Positions 15,307 to 25,320 of a stretch of DNA of 45,648 bases are shown here, piece by piece. The first letter of the stretch is position 1, and the number at the start of each line of letters is the position of its first letter. Origin of the DNA: Planctomycetota bacterium (lineage in GTDB: Bacteria > Planctomycetota > UBA1135 > UBA2386). The stretch is from the NCBI GenBank assembly GCA_016793305.1, contig JAEUHU010000109.1, positions 1-45,648 on the forward strand, read 5' to 3'. A model generated the notes under the pieces. It had not been told where the DNA came from. It was given only the letters and a program-made list of their open reading frames with translations, and made no database searches. The position numbers were made by a program, and so were the translations under genes.

Positions 15307-16675
15307 GCCAGCCGCGGCGCAGCAGTTCCTGCAGGGCAGCGTGCACGGCGCGCGGCGGCAGCACGAACAGGCGCGCGTCGTTCGCTCCGTCGGCGACGGC
15401 CGCGGGCAGCGTGGTCGGGGTCTGGAAGCGGGCCAGCAAGGCCGGGATCGGCACGTAGCCGATCCTCGCCACCTCCTCGCCGGTGTGATGGTCGATGGCC
15501 CCGTCGGCCGCGACGAACTCGGCCCCGGCCCGGACCAGCACCTGGCCCGACTGCACGTGGCTGGCGAGGCGCAGCGGCCGGTTCGCCGCCCGAACCATGG
15601 CGTCGTCGGTGGAGCGTGCCACCGGCACACGCCGGCTCGCCCAGAACGGTTGGTCGGCGAAGCGCTCTTCGCGCCGGTACCACTCCTCGGCGGTGCGCTG
15701 GTGTGCGGCTTGCACCCCGAGTTCGAAGCGCTGGTGGCAACCGAACAGGCGGCTCTGCCAACGCGGTTCCCGCAGGGCGCTGTGCACGACGGCGGCGGCG
15801 TGGTCGCCGGCCGCGAACGCCTTCTCGACGCCCTGGCTGGCGAGCGGGTCGATCGTCGCCATCGCGTCGCCGATCCGCAGCCGGCGTTCGTCGACGGCCC
15901 CGCGCCACACGGCCGGCGTCGCGTCCGTGGCATGCAGGACCTTGGCCCCGACGAGCCGCGCCGCCGGCCCCTCGGCTGCGGCGAACGCACGGGCCAGCAA
16001 CACGGCCCGGCCGACGCGAGCCACTTCGCTGCTGTCGAGGAACACCGTGGCACACGCCGCTCCACGCTGCGGCACGTAGGTCCAGATCCAGCCGTCCGGC
16101 ACGGCTTCGACCACGGCCGTGCCGCGGTCCTCGGCCGCGGGCTCGCCGACGCACCCGAACGCCAGCGTGCGCGGCCTCGTCGGCAGCAGCGGCAGGCGCG
16201 CGCGGGTGGTGCGGCCGGTGGCCACCACGACGATCTCCGGGCGCCATGGTCCGTGCACACGCCCGCTGCGCTCGAGCACGAGGCAGCTGCCGTCGCCGTT
16301 CTCGACCACGCGCGCGCCCTCGAGCACGGTCGCACCACGTTCCTGGACCAGCGCGCGCAGGCGGCGATCGAACGGACCGCGCCGCAGCAGCAACCCCGGT
16401 GCCTGGTCCTCGCGCCACACCAGCTCGGGCCCGCCCCACCGAGCACCGTGGCGCAGCGGGTCGACCTCGGCGGCATCACCGAGCTGCGGGCCGAACCCGA
16501 GGCGATCGAGCCAGGGGCGCGCCGAGGCCAACACCGACTCGAACGGGCCGCTCGCGTGCAGCGTGCCGGCGTCGACCAGCGTGGTGGCGTGTCCGGCCGC
16601 AGCGAGGCGGGCTGCGGCCACCACCCCGGCGGGTCCGCCGCCGACCACGAGCACCGTCGGTTCGGCGTGCGTCAC
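15272..16675 (-). CDS. qhpG: QhpG, flavin-dependent tryptophan hydroxylase
   Basis: A 467-residue FAD-dependent monooxygenase related to tryptophan halogenases and p-hydroxybenzoate-hydroxylase-type enzymes. The FAD-binding GGGPAG motif is at 12-17. The second flavin motif appears as IGDAMATIDPLASQGVEKAF in the C-terminal half. In known qhp systems QhpG dihydroxylates the QhpC tryptophan, starting CTQ formation. The start is a GTG (16675). The gene is convergent with qhpE and their 3' ends overlap by 35 bases, so it needs its own promoter; one is proposed at 16731-16736, overlapping an inverted repeat. Identity as a flavin monooxygenase is clear, and the specific QhpG role rests on its place beside the complete qhp set. 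Confidence 0.9.
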   Translation of the reverse strand: MTHAEPTVLVVGGGPAGVVAAARLAAAGHATTLVDAGTLHASGPFESVLASARPWLDRLGFGPQLGDAAEVDPLRHGARWGGPELVWREDQAPGLLLRRGPFDRRLRALVQERGATVLEGARVVENGDGSCLVLERSGRVHGPWRPEIVVVATGRTTRARLPLLPTRPRTLAFGCVGEPAAEDRGTAVVEAVPDGWIWTYVPQRGAACATVFLDSSEVARVGRAVLLARAFAAAEGPAARLVGAKVLHATDATPAVWRGAVDERRLRIGDAMATIDPLASQGVEKAFAAGDHAAAVVHSALREPRWQSRLFGCHQRFELGVQAAHQRTAEEWYRREERFADQPFWASRRVPVARSTDDAMVRAANRPLRLASHVQSGQVLVRAGAEFVAADGAIDHHTGEEVARIGYVPIPALLARFQTPTTLPAAVADGANDARLFVLPPRAVHAALQELLRRGWLTPADGAPDSR

Positions 16676-16717
16676 GGGACGCGCGGGCCGGTTCGACCGG
16701 CCGGGCAGGAGGACCGC

Positions 16718-16736
16718 TGCATGGCCAGGCCATGCT
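16718..16736 (-). promoter_or_regulatory. Inverted repeat overlapping the putative qhpG -10
   Basis: GCATGGCC (16718-16725) and GGCCATGC (16727-16734) form a perfect 8-1-8 inverted repeat. On the reverse strand the hexamer TAGCAT (16731-16736, context GCTAGCAT) overlaps its edge and would start a transcript about 50 bases before qhpG. This layout suits a repressor site. A terminator for the upstream DUF2325 gene is the alternative, but no T-run follows. Confidence 0.45.
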
Positions 16737-16753
16737 AGCGCCCGATCGCGACG

Positions 16754-18850
16754 TCAGCGCGCCTTGCTCTTCGCCGGAGCCGGCGCATTCGCGGCGAGCC
16801 GCTGCAGCTGCTCGACCATCGCCACCTGCAGGCTGGTGAAGCCAGCGTAGTGCACGGTGCGCGCCGGCACGCTGCCCTGGCGGGCTGCTTCCAGGGCCGG
16901 CTCGGTGGTCTCGTGGCGGTTCCAGTGCAGCAGCAACAACAGGTCGAGGCCCGAACGCATGCGGTCGACGATCGTCGAGACGGTCTTCTGCGGCGACGTG
17001 TAGTTGGTCATCAGCCACTCGGCTTCGAAGCCCCATTGCTCGGCGAGCTTCTCGAGGCGCGGGTGATGGCGCCGCTGGCGTTCGTTGCCGCCGACCACCA
17101 GCACACGCACCTTGCGGCCGAGGCTCTTCTGCAGGGCCTGCACCGCGGCCTTGGCGTCGTCGCCGTTCGCCGGCGCCTCGTCGTCGAGCTCGAGCAGCTT
17201 CTCGATCGCGGCGAGGTCGTCCTTGGCGAGCTCGGGGTAGCTGCAGGCGACCTCCTGCAGCAGACCGTGCGCCTGCTGCAGCGACTCCACGTCCTTGCGG
17301 GCGCGCAGCGACCTGGCGATCGCCACCTGCAGCGAAGCGCGGTCGTACTCGCGACCTTCCAGCTCCTCGTAGACGCCGAGCAACTCGACCTTGATCTCGA
17401 CGTGGTCGAGCGCCTGGCCGACGAACTCCTCGTTCTTCAGCAGCTTCTCGAGCACCTCGAACTTGCCACGCTGCTGCAGCAGCTCGCGCATCTCGGCGTA
17501 GCAGGCGCGGGCCTGGTCGCGTTCGCCGAGCATGTTGTGCGCGGTCAACACGACGCGCAGCGCCTCGAGGCGTTGGTCCAGGTCGAGCGCCACCTCGAGC
17601 ACGCGCCGCGCGGCGATCAGTGCCGGCTGCGCTTCGCCGAGCCCTTGGTACTCGAGCGCCACGAACAGCAGCTGGTCGGCGGACGAACCACGCCCGACGT
17701 CGACGGCGTCGAGGAAGCGCAGCGACAGCTTGCGGTCGAGCTTCTTCAGGGCCTCGTGCACCGAGTAGAAGCTCTCGAGGTCGGGCTTCACGGTGCCGAG
17801 CGCCTGCTCCATCAGCCGCAGTGCGCGCGTGGTCTCGGCCGGATCGCCGGCGGTCAGCAGCGCTGCAGCCTGGAAGAAGCGCGCGCGGTCGCGCAACTGC
17901 ACGTCGCGGCCCTCGAGGCGCCGCAGGCCGGCGATCGCGCGGTCGAAACCGCGCGCGGCCGCGTGCAGGTCGCCGGTCTCGTAGGCGAGCAGGCTGCGCA
18001 GGTAGACGGCTTCGGGCGCCGCCTGGTCGGGCTGCTCGGCGACGTGCCGCAGCCGCTCGAGCGCCCGGTCGCGCTCCGCCCGGTCCTTCTGCGGCTCGAC
18101 GCTCGTCGTGTCGTGCTGGCGCAGTTCGCCGAGCGCTGCGACCAGCGCCGCGGCGCTCTGCAACATCACATGGCCGGCGGCGAGCCGTTCGGCCTTCTCG
18201 GCCTCGGCGATGGCGAGCGTCCACTCGCTGGCGGCGAGCAGGCGTTCGGCCAGCGCGCGGTGGTAGCGCGACTGCACGTCCGGAGGCAGGCGTTCGAAGC
18301 CAGCCATGCCGAGCACCTTGGCGAGGATCGACGCCGTGCTCTCCTGGTCGTCGGTGTCGAGCCGCGTCTCCAGCCGGCCCAGCAGGTCCGTGACCGCGGC
18401 GTCGACGATCACGTCGAGCTCGCCCGAACCAGGCTCCGCGGCGAGGTACTGGATCGCCCGCACGGCGAGCTTCAGGTCGCCCGACCAGAACAGCGAACGC
18501 ACCACCAGCGGCAGCACGTTGCCGGCGACCTGCGGGTCGCCGAGCAGGTCGAGCAGGCACTGCGGGTCCTCGAGCACCGAGGCGATCTTCTCCCGTTCGC
18601 CCTTGCGGTCGTGCGCGCGCACGACGCCGAACAGGTGCCAGCGGCGCGCCTGCGGCTCGATGCCGATCGCCGGCAGCTCGATGCCGAGCAGCGTGCGGGC
18701 ATAGCCCAGCAGGAAGCAGGCGCCCGGTCGCGCACCGGCGCACTGCCAGTAGTCGACCAGTTGCTGGCGGACGTCCGCCTTGGTCTCGCCCTTCTCGGCG
18801 AGATGCACCTGTTGCAGCAGCAGACGATCGAGCGCGGTCTCGAACCCCAT
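16754..18850 (-). CDS. TPR protein with C-terminal DUF2325-like domain
   Basis: A 698-residue soluble protein. Residues about 1-570 are almost wholly alpha-helical with TPR-like helix pairs (for example LAYETGDLHAAARGFDRAIA, FVALEYQGLGEAQPALIAAR, LLGVYEELEGREYDRASLQV). Residues about 590-680 form an alpha/beta domain starting KVRVLVVGGNERQRRHHPRL, with LLLLLHWNRHETTEPALEAA and a final HYAGFTSLQVAMVEQL. This resembles DUF2325, a domain of unknown function whose usual GGR start and D..SH motif appear here as GGN and W-N-R-H. The ATG at 18850 is preceded by GGGGGAGGA, a good ribosome-binding site. It lies between qhpG and a second hypothetical on the same strand, 121 bases downstream of the latter. 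Function unknown. Confidence 0.85.
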   Translation of the reverse strand: MGFETALDRLLLQQVHLAEKGETKADVRQQLVDYWQCAGARPGACFLLGYARTLLGIELPAIGIEPQARRWHLFGVVRAHDRKGEREKIASVLEDPQCLLDLLGDPQVAGNVLPLVVRSLFWSGDLKLAVRAIQYLAAEPGSGELDVIVDAAVTDLLGRLETRLDTDDQESTASILAKVLGMAGFERLPPDVQSRYHRALAERLLAASEWTLAIAEAEKAERLAAGHVMLQSAAALVAALGELRQHDTTSVEPQKDRAERDRALERLRHVAEQPDQAAPEAVYLRSLLAYETGDLHAAARGFDRAIAGLRRLEGRDVQLRDRARFFQAAALLTAGDPAETTRALRLMEQALGTVKPDLESFYSVHEALKKLDRKLSLRFLDAVDVGRGSSADQLLFVALEYQGLGEAQPALIAARRVLEVALDLDQRLEALRVVLTAHNMLGERDQARACYAEMRELLQQRGKFEVLEKLLKNEEFVGQALDHVEIKVELLGVYEELEGREYDRASLQVAIARSLRARKDVESLQQAHGLLQEVACSYPELAKDDLAAIEKLLELDDEAPANGDDAKAAVQALQKSLGRKVRVLVVGGNERQRRHHPRLEKLAEQWGFEAEWLMTNYTSPQKTVSTIVDRMRSGLDLLLLLHWNRHETTEPALEAARQGSVPARTVHYAGFTSLQVAMVEQLQRLAANAPAPAKSKAR

Positions 18851-18971
18851 CCCGTTCCTCCCCCGCCGCTATCGGTCGCCTCGAGGGAGAGCCTTCGGGC
18901 GTGGTGACTCGGCGCGATGGGAACGGGCGTGCGGGGCGCTCGGACCGAGACGGTTCCCCGGCCGATGCCGT

Positions 18972-20756
18972 TCACTCGATCAATTCGCGGGCGTCGCGGG
19001 GCAGCACGACCACGAGGCCGCACAATCGGCGCTGGCCGCGCGCGTCCGCGGCACCGAGCGAGCCGAGCAGCAGGTCGCCGACCTGCAGGTTCTCGGTCAC
19101 CTGCGGCAGCGCGGGGATCCAGTGGTGCCCACCGTCGTCGTCGCCGACGCCGAACCCGTTGCCATCGAGATCCTCGATCTGCAGGATGCCCGGGCGAGAG
19201 CGCCCCCGTTCTTCGTTGGACAGCGCCTGACCGGCCGCCTGCAGCCGGTCGACCTGGTCGAGCAGCGCCCCACGACACTGGTCGAGCACGGATCCGAACG
19301 CGAGCTCCTGGGTCGCTGCGGCCCAGTCGTAGAACGCGCGCAGCTCCTCGAACGTGCTGCGCACGGCCCGAGCACGGCCCGCCGGCGCCGCACCGAGGTA
19401 GACGTGCAGCAACAGGCGCATCAGGTCGCCGGCGGTCACCTGTTCCAGGTCGGTGCGCGGCAACGGCAGGTTGCGCTGCAGCTCGGCCCACAGCCGCAGC
19501 GAACTGGTCGGATCGGCGCTGCGGCCGGTCTCCCACAGGTGTTCCTCGACGAGCGGCTGCAGGTCGCCGGCCTCGGGATCGCCGAACCTGGCCTCGGCCG
19601 CGTCGTCGTCCTCGTCGGCCCGGTCGCGAGCCCGCTCGGGCTCGCCGTCTTCGTCCGGGTCGCCGCCCGCCTCGTCGTCGGCGTCCGCGGCAGCGTCGTC
19701 CTCGGGTTCGGGTTCGATGCCGGCCATGCGCTCGAGCTGCGCGAACAGCTCGCCGACGTCGCGGTGCTGGGCGAGCCCTTCGTCGAGCGTGCGCACCAGC
19801 CGTTCGCCGAGGGTCTCGCCGGGTGCTGGGTTCGGGGCCAGGGGTTCTTGTTCGTCCAGGTCAGCGCGATGGTGCGCGTTCCAGATCTGCACCAGCAGTT
19901 CGCGTAGACGGTCGAGATCGACCGTCGTGTCGAACGCCAACTGTTCGAGCACCGGGCCGACCACGGGCCCCGGCCGCACCGCCAGCAGCAGCTGTTGGCT
20001 CAGTCCGGCCGCGGACAGATCGCTGCCGGCGTCGACCAGCATGCGCTCCAGGTCCGCTTCGAGGTGCTCGAGCGGGACGCTCGGCTCTTCGACCACTGCA
20101 GCGCCCGTCCCAGCGGCCGCAGCACCAGCCGGATCGGCCGCCGGCCCCTCCGCGGGGGCCGCCGTCGGCCCTGCCTGGTGGTCGGGGCGGCGCAGCAGCA
20201 GGTGCTCGAGTTCGATCTGCTGCAGACGCCGGTCGAGGTCGAGCTTGTGCAGGTCGCGCTGGAAGGCGCGGCCGATCTCGGTGCCGGGGCGGAACACCGC
20301 ACACGCCGTCGACGGCGTCCAGCGGGCGCCCCCGTTGCCGTACAAGCGGCCGACCAGCAGGTCGCCACCCTGCAATGAGCCGGGTGGCACGTGCAGCTCG
20401 AGCACGGTGTCGTCCTGCAGGTCGAGCGCCGCCACGGCCGTGCCCGTCGGAGCCTCGACGAGGAACACACCGGACTGGGAGTCGAGCAGGCGCTCCCCCA
20501 CCTCGGCGTACTGCGGCAGCTGGGCCGGCACCTCGCCGCGCAGGTCGCTCTCCCGTTCGAGCAGGAACCACTCCGCGAACCGCAGCTCGGCCGGCGGCGC
20601 GCTCGTCGCCTCGTCCCCATCGGGCACACGGCCGTCGCCGCCGAAGAACTCGCGGCGCGCGCGTTGCCACTCCGCGGCGAGCCGCGGGTCGGCGACGAAG
20701 TGGCGCAGCAGCTTCGTCAGTTCGAGTTCGGTCGCCTGGGCGGAGTCACGGCTCAT
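18972..20756 (-). CDS. Uncharacterised acidic protein with duplicated beta module
   Basis: A 594-residue protein I cannot assign. The N-terminal part holds a beta module (about 97-161) with SLQGGDLLVGRLYGNGG followed by a CAVFRPGTEI strand. A similar module ends the protein, with NLQVGDLLLGSLGAAD followed by LCGLVVVLPRDARELI, so an ancestral module seems duplicated around a helical core. The centre has an Ala/Gly/Pro linker, a helical region and a very acidic stretch (EPEPEDDAAADADDEAGGD and onward). There is no signal peptide or membrane segment. The gene lies upstream of the TPR-DUF2325 gene on the same strand and may be co-transcribed with it. The ATG at 20756 is 82 bases from the divergent cvpA start. 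Confidence 0.8.
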   Translation of the reverse strand: MSRDSAQATELELTKLLRHFVADPRLAAEWQRARREFFGGDGRVPDGDEATSAPPAELRFAEWFLLERESDLRGEVPAQLPQYAEVGERLLDSQSGVFLVEAPTGTAVAALDLQDDTVLELHVPPGSLQGGDLLVGRLYGNGGARWTPSTACAVFRPGTEIGRAFQRDLHKLDLDRRLQQIELEHLLLRRPDHQAGPTAAPAEGPAADPAGAAAAGTGAAVVEEPSVPLEHLEADLERMLVDAGSDLSAAGLSQQLLLAVRPGPVVGPVLEQLAFDTTVDLDRLRELLVQIWNAHHRADLDEQEPLAPNPAPGETLGERLVRTLDEGLAQHRDVGELFAQLERMAGIEPEPEDDAAADADDEAGGDPDEDGEPERARDRADEDDDAAEARFGDPEAGDLQPLVEEHLWETGRSADPTSSLRLWAELQRNLPLPRTDLEQVTAGDLMRLLLHVYLGAAPAGRARAVRSTFEELRAFYDWAAATQELAFGSVLDQCRGALLDQVDRLQAAGQALSNEERGRSRPGILQIEDLDGNGFGVGDDDGGHHWIPALPQVTENLQVGDLLLGSLGAADARGQRRLCGLVVVLPRDARELIE

Positions 20757-20838
20757 CTGCGGCTAGCCTCGCGCCCTGGCGGCCGGTTTGCAATCCGCTG
20801 GCTCCTGCCCCTGGCACGGGCTCGCCGACACCGGCACA

Positions 20839-21567
20839 ATGCGCGGCGTGATCCAGAACCCCGAGTCGGGCGTCGTTGCCGTCGAACGGGCCGTGGTGGC
20901 GCAGGAACAGGCGCTGCTGCACGACCTCGCCTCGCTGACCTGGGTCGACCACACGGCGCTGGCGGTGCTGCTGGTGTTCTTCGTGATCGGGCTGTTCAAG
21001 GGCCTGATCTGGCAGGTGAGCCGCATCGGCATCCTGGCCGCCGCCTACGTGGTGTCGTGCCGCTACGGCAGCGCGGTCGCGGCGATGTTCGCGCGCGCGC
21101 CGGCCCTCGGTGGCGATCCGGCGGCTGCCGAACCCGAGGAGACCACGCTCTACCTCGCCTACGTGCTGCTGTTCCTGCTGGTGCTGGTGGCGCTCAGCCT
21201 GCTGGCGATCGCCCTGCAGCGACTCGCCGACAAGGCCGGGCTGACGTTCTTCGACCGGCTCGGCGGCGGCGTGCTCGGGGTCGCGACCGGCGGTTGCATC
21301 GTGCTGTTCCTGCTGTTCGTGGTGCACATGTTCTTCGCCGGCAGCCCGCTGGCGCAGGCGGCCGAACGCTCCTACTCGCGGCGCCTGTCGCGGCAGGCGA
21401 TCGACCTGCTCGGCGAACGGGTGCCCGACGAGTTGCGCGCGGTGTTCGACCTGCCGGCCCTGCAGCAGTCGTCGTTGCTGCCGGGCCTTCTGCCAGGCCT
21501 TGGTGGCGATCGGGAACGCGAACTGCCCGTGCTGCCGGGCAGCGAAGCACCGGAAGGGCCGCGCTAG
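20839..21567 (+). CDS. CvpA family membrane protein
   Basis: A 242-residue protein with four hydrophobic helices: VLLVFFVIGLFKGLIWQV, a second at GILAAAYVVSCRYGS, a third at LYLAYVLLFLLVLVALSLLA, and GVLGVATGGCIVLFLLFVVH. The order, and the conserved FDRLGGGVLGVATG turn before helix four, are typical of CvpA, a family tied to colicin V production in E. coli and to envelope homeostasis. The N-terminal extension of about 40 residues and the Pro/Leu-rich C-terminal tail are cytosolic or disordered. The ATG at 20839 is a choice; an upstream ATG at 20788 would add 17 residues. A CTAGCCT element (20763-20769) could serve as -10. Not obviously linked to thiC downstream. Confidence 0.85.
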   Translation: MRGVIQNPESGVVAVERAVVAQEQALLHDLASLTWVDHTALAVLLVFFVIGLFKGLIWQVSRIGILAAAYVVSCRYGSAVAAMFARAPALGGDPAAAEPEETTLYLAYVLLFLLVLVALSLLAIALQRLADKAGLTFFDRLGGGVLGVATGGCIVLFLLFVVHMFFAGSPLAQAAERSYSRRLSRQAIDLLGERVPDELRAVFDLPALQQSSLLPGLLPGLGGDRERELPVLPGSEAPEGPR

Positions 21568-21642
21568 CCAGCGGCAGCGCTGCTCGCAGCGACCTCGGCG
21601 CTTGCATCGCCGATGCCGGTCCACCATCGTGTCCGCGCACTG

Positions 21643-23303
<1,661 letters not shown>

Positions 23304-23329
23304 GCGTTCGCGGGCGCGTCGCCGGGCGG

Positions 23330-24508
23330 TCAGGCTTCGGCCGAGCCGGCGACGTCGGCGCACGGCAGTTCGACCCAGAACGTGCTGCCCTTGCCGAGCG
23401 CACTGTCGACGCCGACCTCGCCGCCGAGCCGCTTGACGGTGTTCTTGACGATCGACAGGCCGAGTCCGGTGCCGCCGAGATCGCGCGAGCGGGCGCGGTC
23501 GACCCGGTAGAAGCGTTCGAAGACGCGCTCCTGGTCGGCCGGCGACAGGCCGATGCCGGTGTCGACGACCTCGAGCCGGCAGAGCCCGTCGCGGCAGGTG
23601 AGCCGCGCCGAGACCCGCCCGCCGTTCGGCGTGTACTTGATCGCGTTGTCGATCAGGTTGCCGGCCACCTGGCGCAGCGCCTCCCGTTCGGCGCGCACCC
23701 AGACGCCGTGCTCGGGCCGCACCACGTCGAACACGAGCTGGCGCTTCTCGGCGAGCGGCTGCAGGTCACGCGTCGTCTCGCCGAGCACGTTGCCGAAGTC
23801 GCACGGGTCGACGGCCTCTTCGACCCGCAGCTCCTCGTCGAGTCGCGACAACGTCAGCAGGTCGGCCACCAGCGTGGCCAGGCGTTCGCTCTGCCGGGCG
23901 ATGCGGTCGAGGAAGCGCTGGCGCGTGGCCTCCGGCATCGCCGGGTCGTCGATCATCGTCTCGACGTAGCCCTGGATGGCGGCGAGCGGCGTCTTCAGTT
24001 CGTGCGAGACGTTGGCGACGAAGTCGCGGCGGAGCGACTCGAGTGCCTTCAGGCGACTCTGGTCGTCGATGCCGACCACCGCGCCGAACTCGCCGAGCGA
24101 GGTCACGCGCACCATCAGCTGGCGGCCGTGGCCCGCCCCCACGGCGAGTTCGAAGGTCTCGACGCGGCGGTGGCGGCGGCTCGCGGCCAAGGCTTGTGGC
24201 AGGGCCGGCCACGGCAGCAGGTCTTCGACCCGGCGGCGGCGCAGGTCGGTCCCCGGCAGGCCGGCGAGCTCCACCGCCGCCGGGTTGGTGGCGACCAGGG
24301 CCCCGTTGGGGTCGATCACTACGAGGCCTTCGCTGGCCCCGGCGAGCGCCGCGGTCAACTGCGCGATCGCCGCCTGCGCGGCCGCCCCGTCGCGCTGCGC
24401 CCGCTCGAACTCCGCCCGTTCGCGCCGGTGGTTCGCCGCCGCGCGCAGCGAGGCCAGCCCGAAGGCCACGGCGAACAGGGCAGCGAGGGCGAACGCGAGT
24501 TCGGTCAT
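23330..24508 (-). CDS. phoR: PhoR-type sensor histidine kinase
   Basis: A 392-residue membrane kinase. One N-terminal transmembrane helix (about 3-22) is followed by a coiled segment, a PAS domain (about 50-150, GLVVIDPNGALVATNPAA), a HisKA domain with phospho-acceptor His169 (NVSHELKTPLAAIQG) and a HATPase domain (N-box NLIDNAIKYTPNGG, G1 VVDTGIGLSP, G2 GGTGLGLSIVK). This is the PhoR order, but the usual large sensor domain between two helices is missing, as in many phosphate-type kinases that sense through the Pst complex. It is encoded 25 bases downstream of its response regulator on the same strand. No pst genes are in the window, so phosphate sensing is family inference. Confidence 0.88.
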   Translation of the reverse strand: MTELAFALAALFAVAFGLASLRAAANHRRERAEFERAQRDGAAAQAAIAQLTAALAGASEGLVVIDPNGALVATNPAAVELAGLPGTDLRRRRVEDLLPWPALPQALAASRRHRRVETFELAVGAGHGRQLMVRVTSLGEFGAVVGIDDQSRLKALESLRRDFVANVSHELKTPLAAIQGYVETMIDDPAMPEATRQRFLDRIARQSERLATLVADLLTLSRLDEELRVEEAVDPCDFGNVLGETTRDLQPLAEKRQLVFDVVRPEHGVWVRAEREALRQVAGNLIDNAIKYTPNGGRVSARLTCRDGLCRLEVVDTGIGLSPADQERVFERFYRVDRARSRDLGGTGLGLSIVKNTVKRLGGEVGVDSALGKGSTFWVELPCADVAGSAEA

Positions 24509-24533
24509 GGGCGCCGACGGGCTCCGGGGCGGT

Positions 24534-25232
24534 CTACTTGCCCGCGTCGGCGAAACGGTAACCGACGCCGCGCACGGTCTCGATGATCGCGCCGTGTTCG
24601 CCCAGCTTCTGGCGCAGCGCCCGCACGTGCACGTCGATGTTGCGGTCGGTGACGATCGCGTCCTCGCCGATCACGCGGCTGAGCAGGTGGGCGCGCGGAA
24701 ACACGCGGCCAGGATGCGAGGCCAGGAAGTGCAGCAGCCGCATCTCGGTCGGCGTCAGGTTGATCAACTCCTCGCCGACCCGGGCTTCGTGCCGACCGAG
24801 GTCGATCGCCAGCGAGCCGCGCACGACCCGTTCGCCACCGCCGCTCTGCTCGCGAAGCGGCCCACGCCGCAGCACGACCTTGACCCGGGCCACCAGTTCG
24901 CGCGGGCTGAAGGGTTTGGCGATGTAGTCGTCGGCCCCGATGCCGAGGCCGAGTACGATGTCGCTCTCCTCGCCCTTGGCGGTGACCATGATGATCGGGA
25001 TGGCGCGCGTCACCGGGTCGGCCTTCACCTGCCGGCACACCTCGACGCCGTCCATGCCCGGCAACATCAGGTCGAGGATCACCAAGTCGGGGTTGTCGGT
25101 GCGGATCCGGCTGAGGCCCTGTTCGCCGTTGCGGCAGGCGATGACCTTGTGACCCTCGCGTTCGAGGTTGTACTGGATGACCTCGAGGATGTCGGGCTCG
25201 TCTTCGATGACCAGGATCTTGGGTTTCGCCAC
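24534..25232 (-). CDS. phoB: PhoB/OmpR-type response regulator
   Basis: A 232-residue two-domain regulator. The receiver domain (1-120) has the acidic pair EDEPD at 10-14, phospho-acceptor Asp54 (LVILDLMLPGMDG), the Thr of MVTAKG and Lys of IAKPFSPREL. The C-terminal winged helix (about 135-228) has LTPTEMRLLHFLASHPGRVF and the recognition-helix region DRNIDVHVRALRQKLG, and ends with the RGVGYRF hairpin. The GTG at 25232 gives the usual PhoB length (VAKPKILVIEDE); a longer ATG start would add an unrelated Arg/Pro-rich tail. It pairs with the kinase downstream. The gene upstream encodes a kinase-like DHp protein, so three signalling genes stand in a row. Confidence 0.92.
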   Translation of the reverse strand: MAKPKILVIEDEPDILEVIQYNLEREGHKVIACRNGEQGLSRIRTDNPDLVILDLMLPGMDGVEVCRQVKADPVTRAIPIIMVTAKGEESDIVLGLGIGADDYIAKPFSPRELVARVKVVLRRGPLREQSGGGERVVRGSLAIDLGRHEARVGEELINLTPTEMRLLHFLASHPGRVFPRAHLLSRVIGEDAIVTDRNIDVHVRALRQKLGEHGAIIETVRGVGYRFADAGK

Positions 25233-25320
25233 GGGTTGTCGTCGTTTCGCTCGGTTGGGCGCAGGTACCGGTCGCTCCCTGGCGGCGCGGCACTCGCGGA
25301 CGGACTGCGTCGAGCAGACC

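Noticed and set aside
16754..18850. DUF2325 gene as part of a CRISPR or defence island
   Set aside because: No defence or cas gene lies nearby; the context is qhp and housekeeping genes.
20760..20765. TAGCCG as -10 for the 18972-20756 gene
   Set aside because: It lies only 3 bases from the ATG and lacks the final T.
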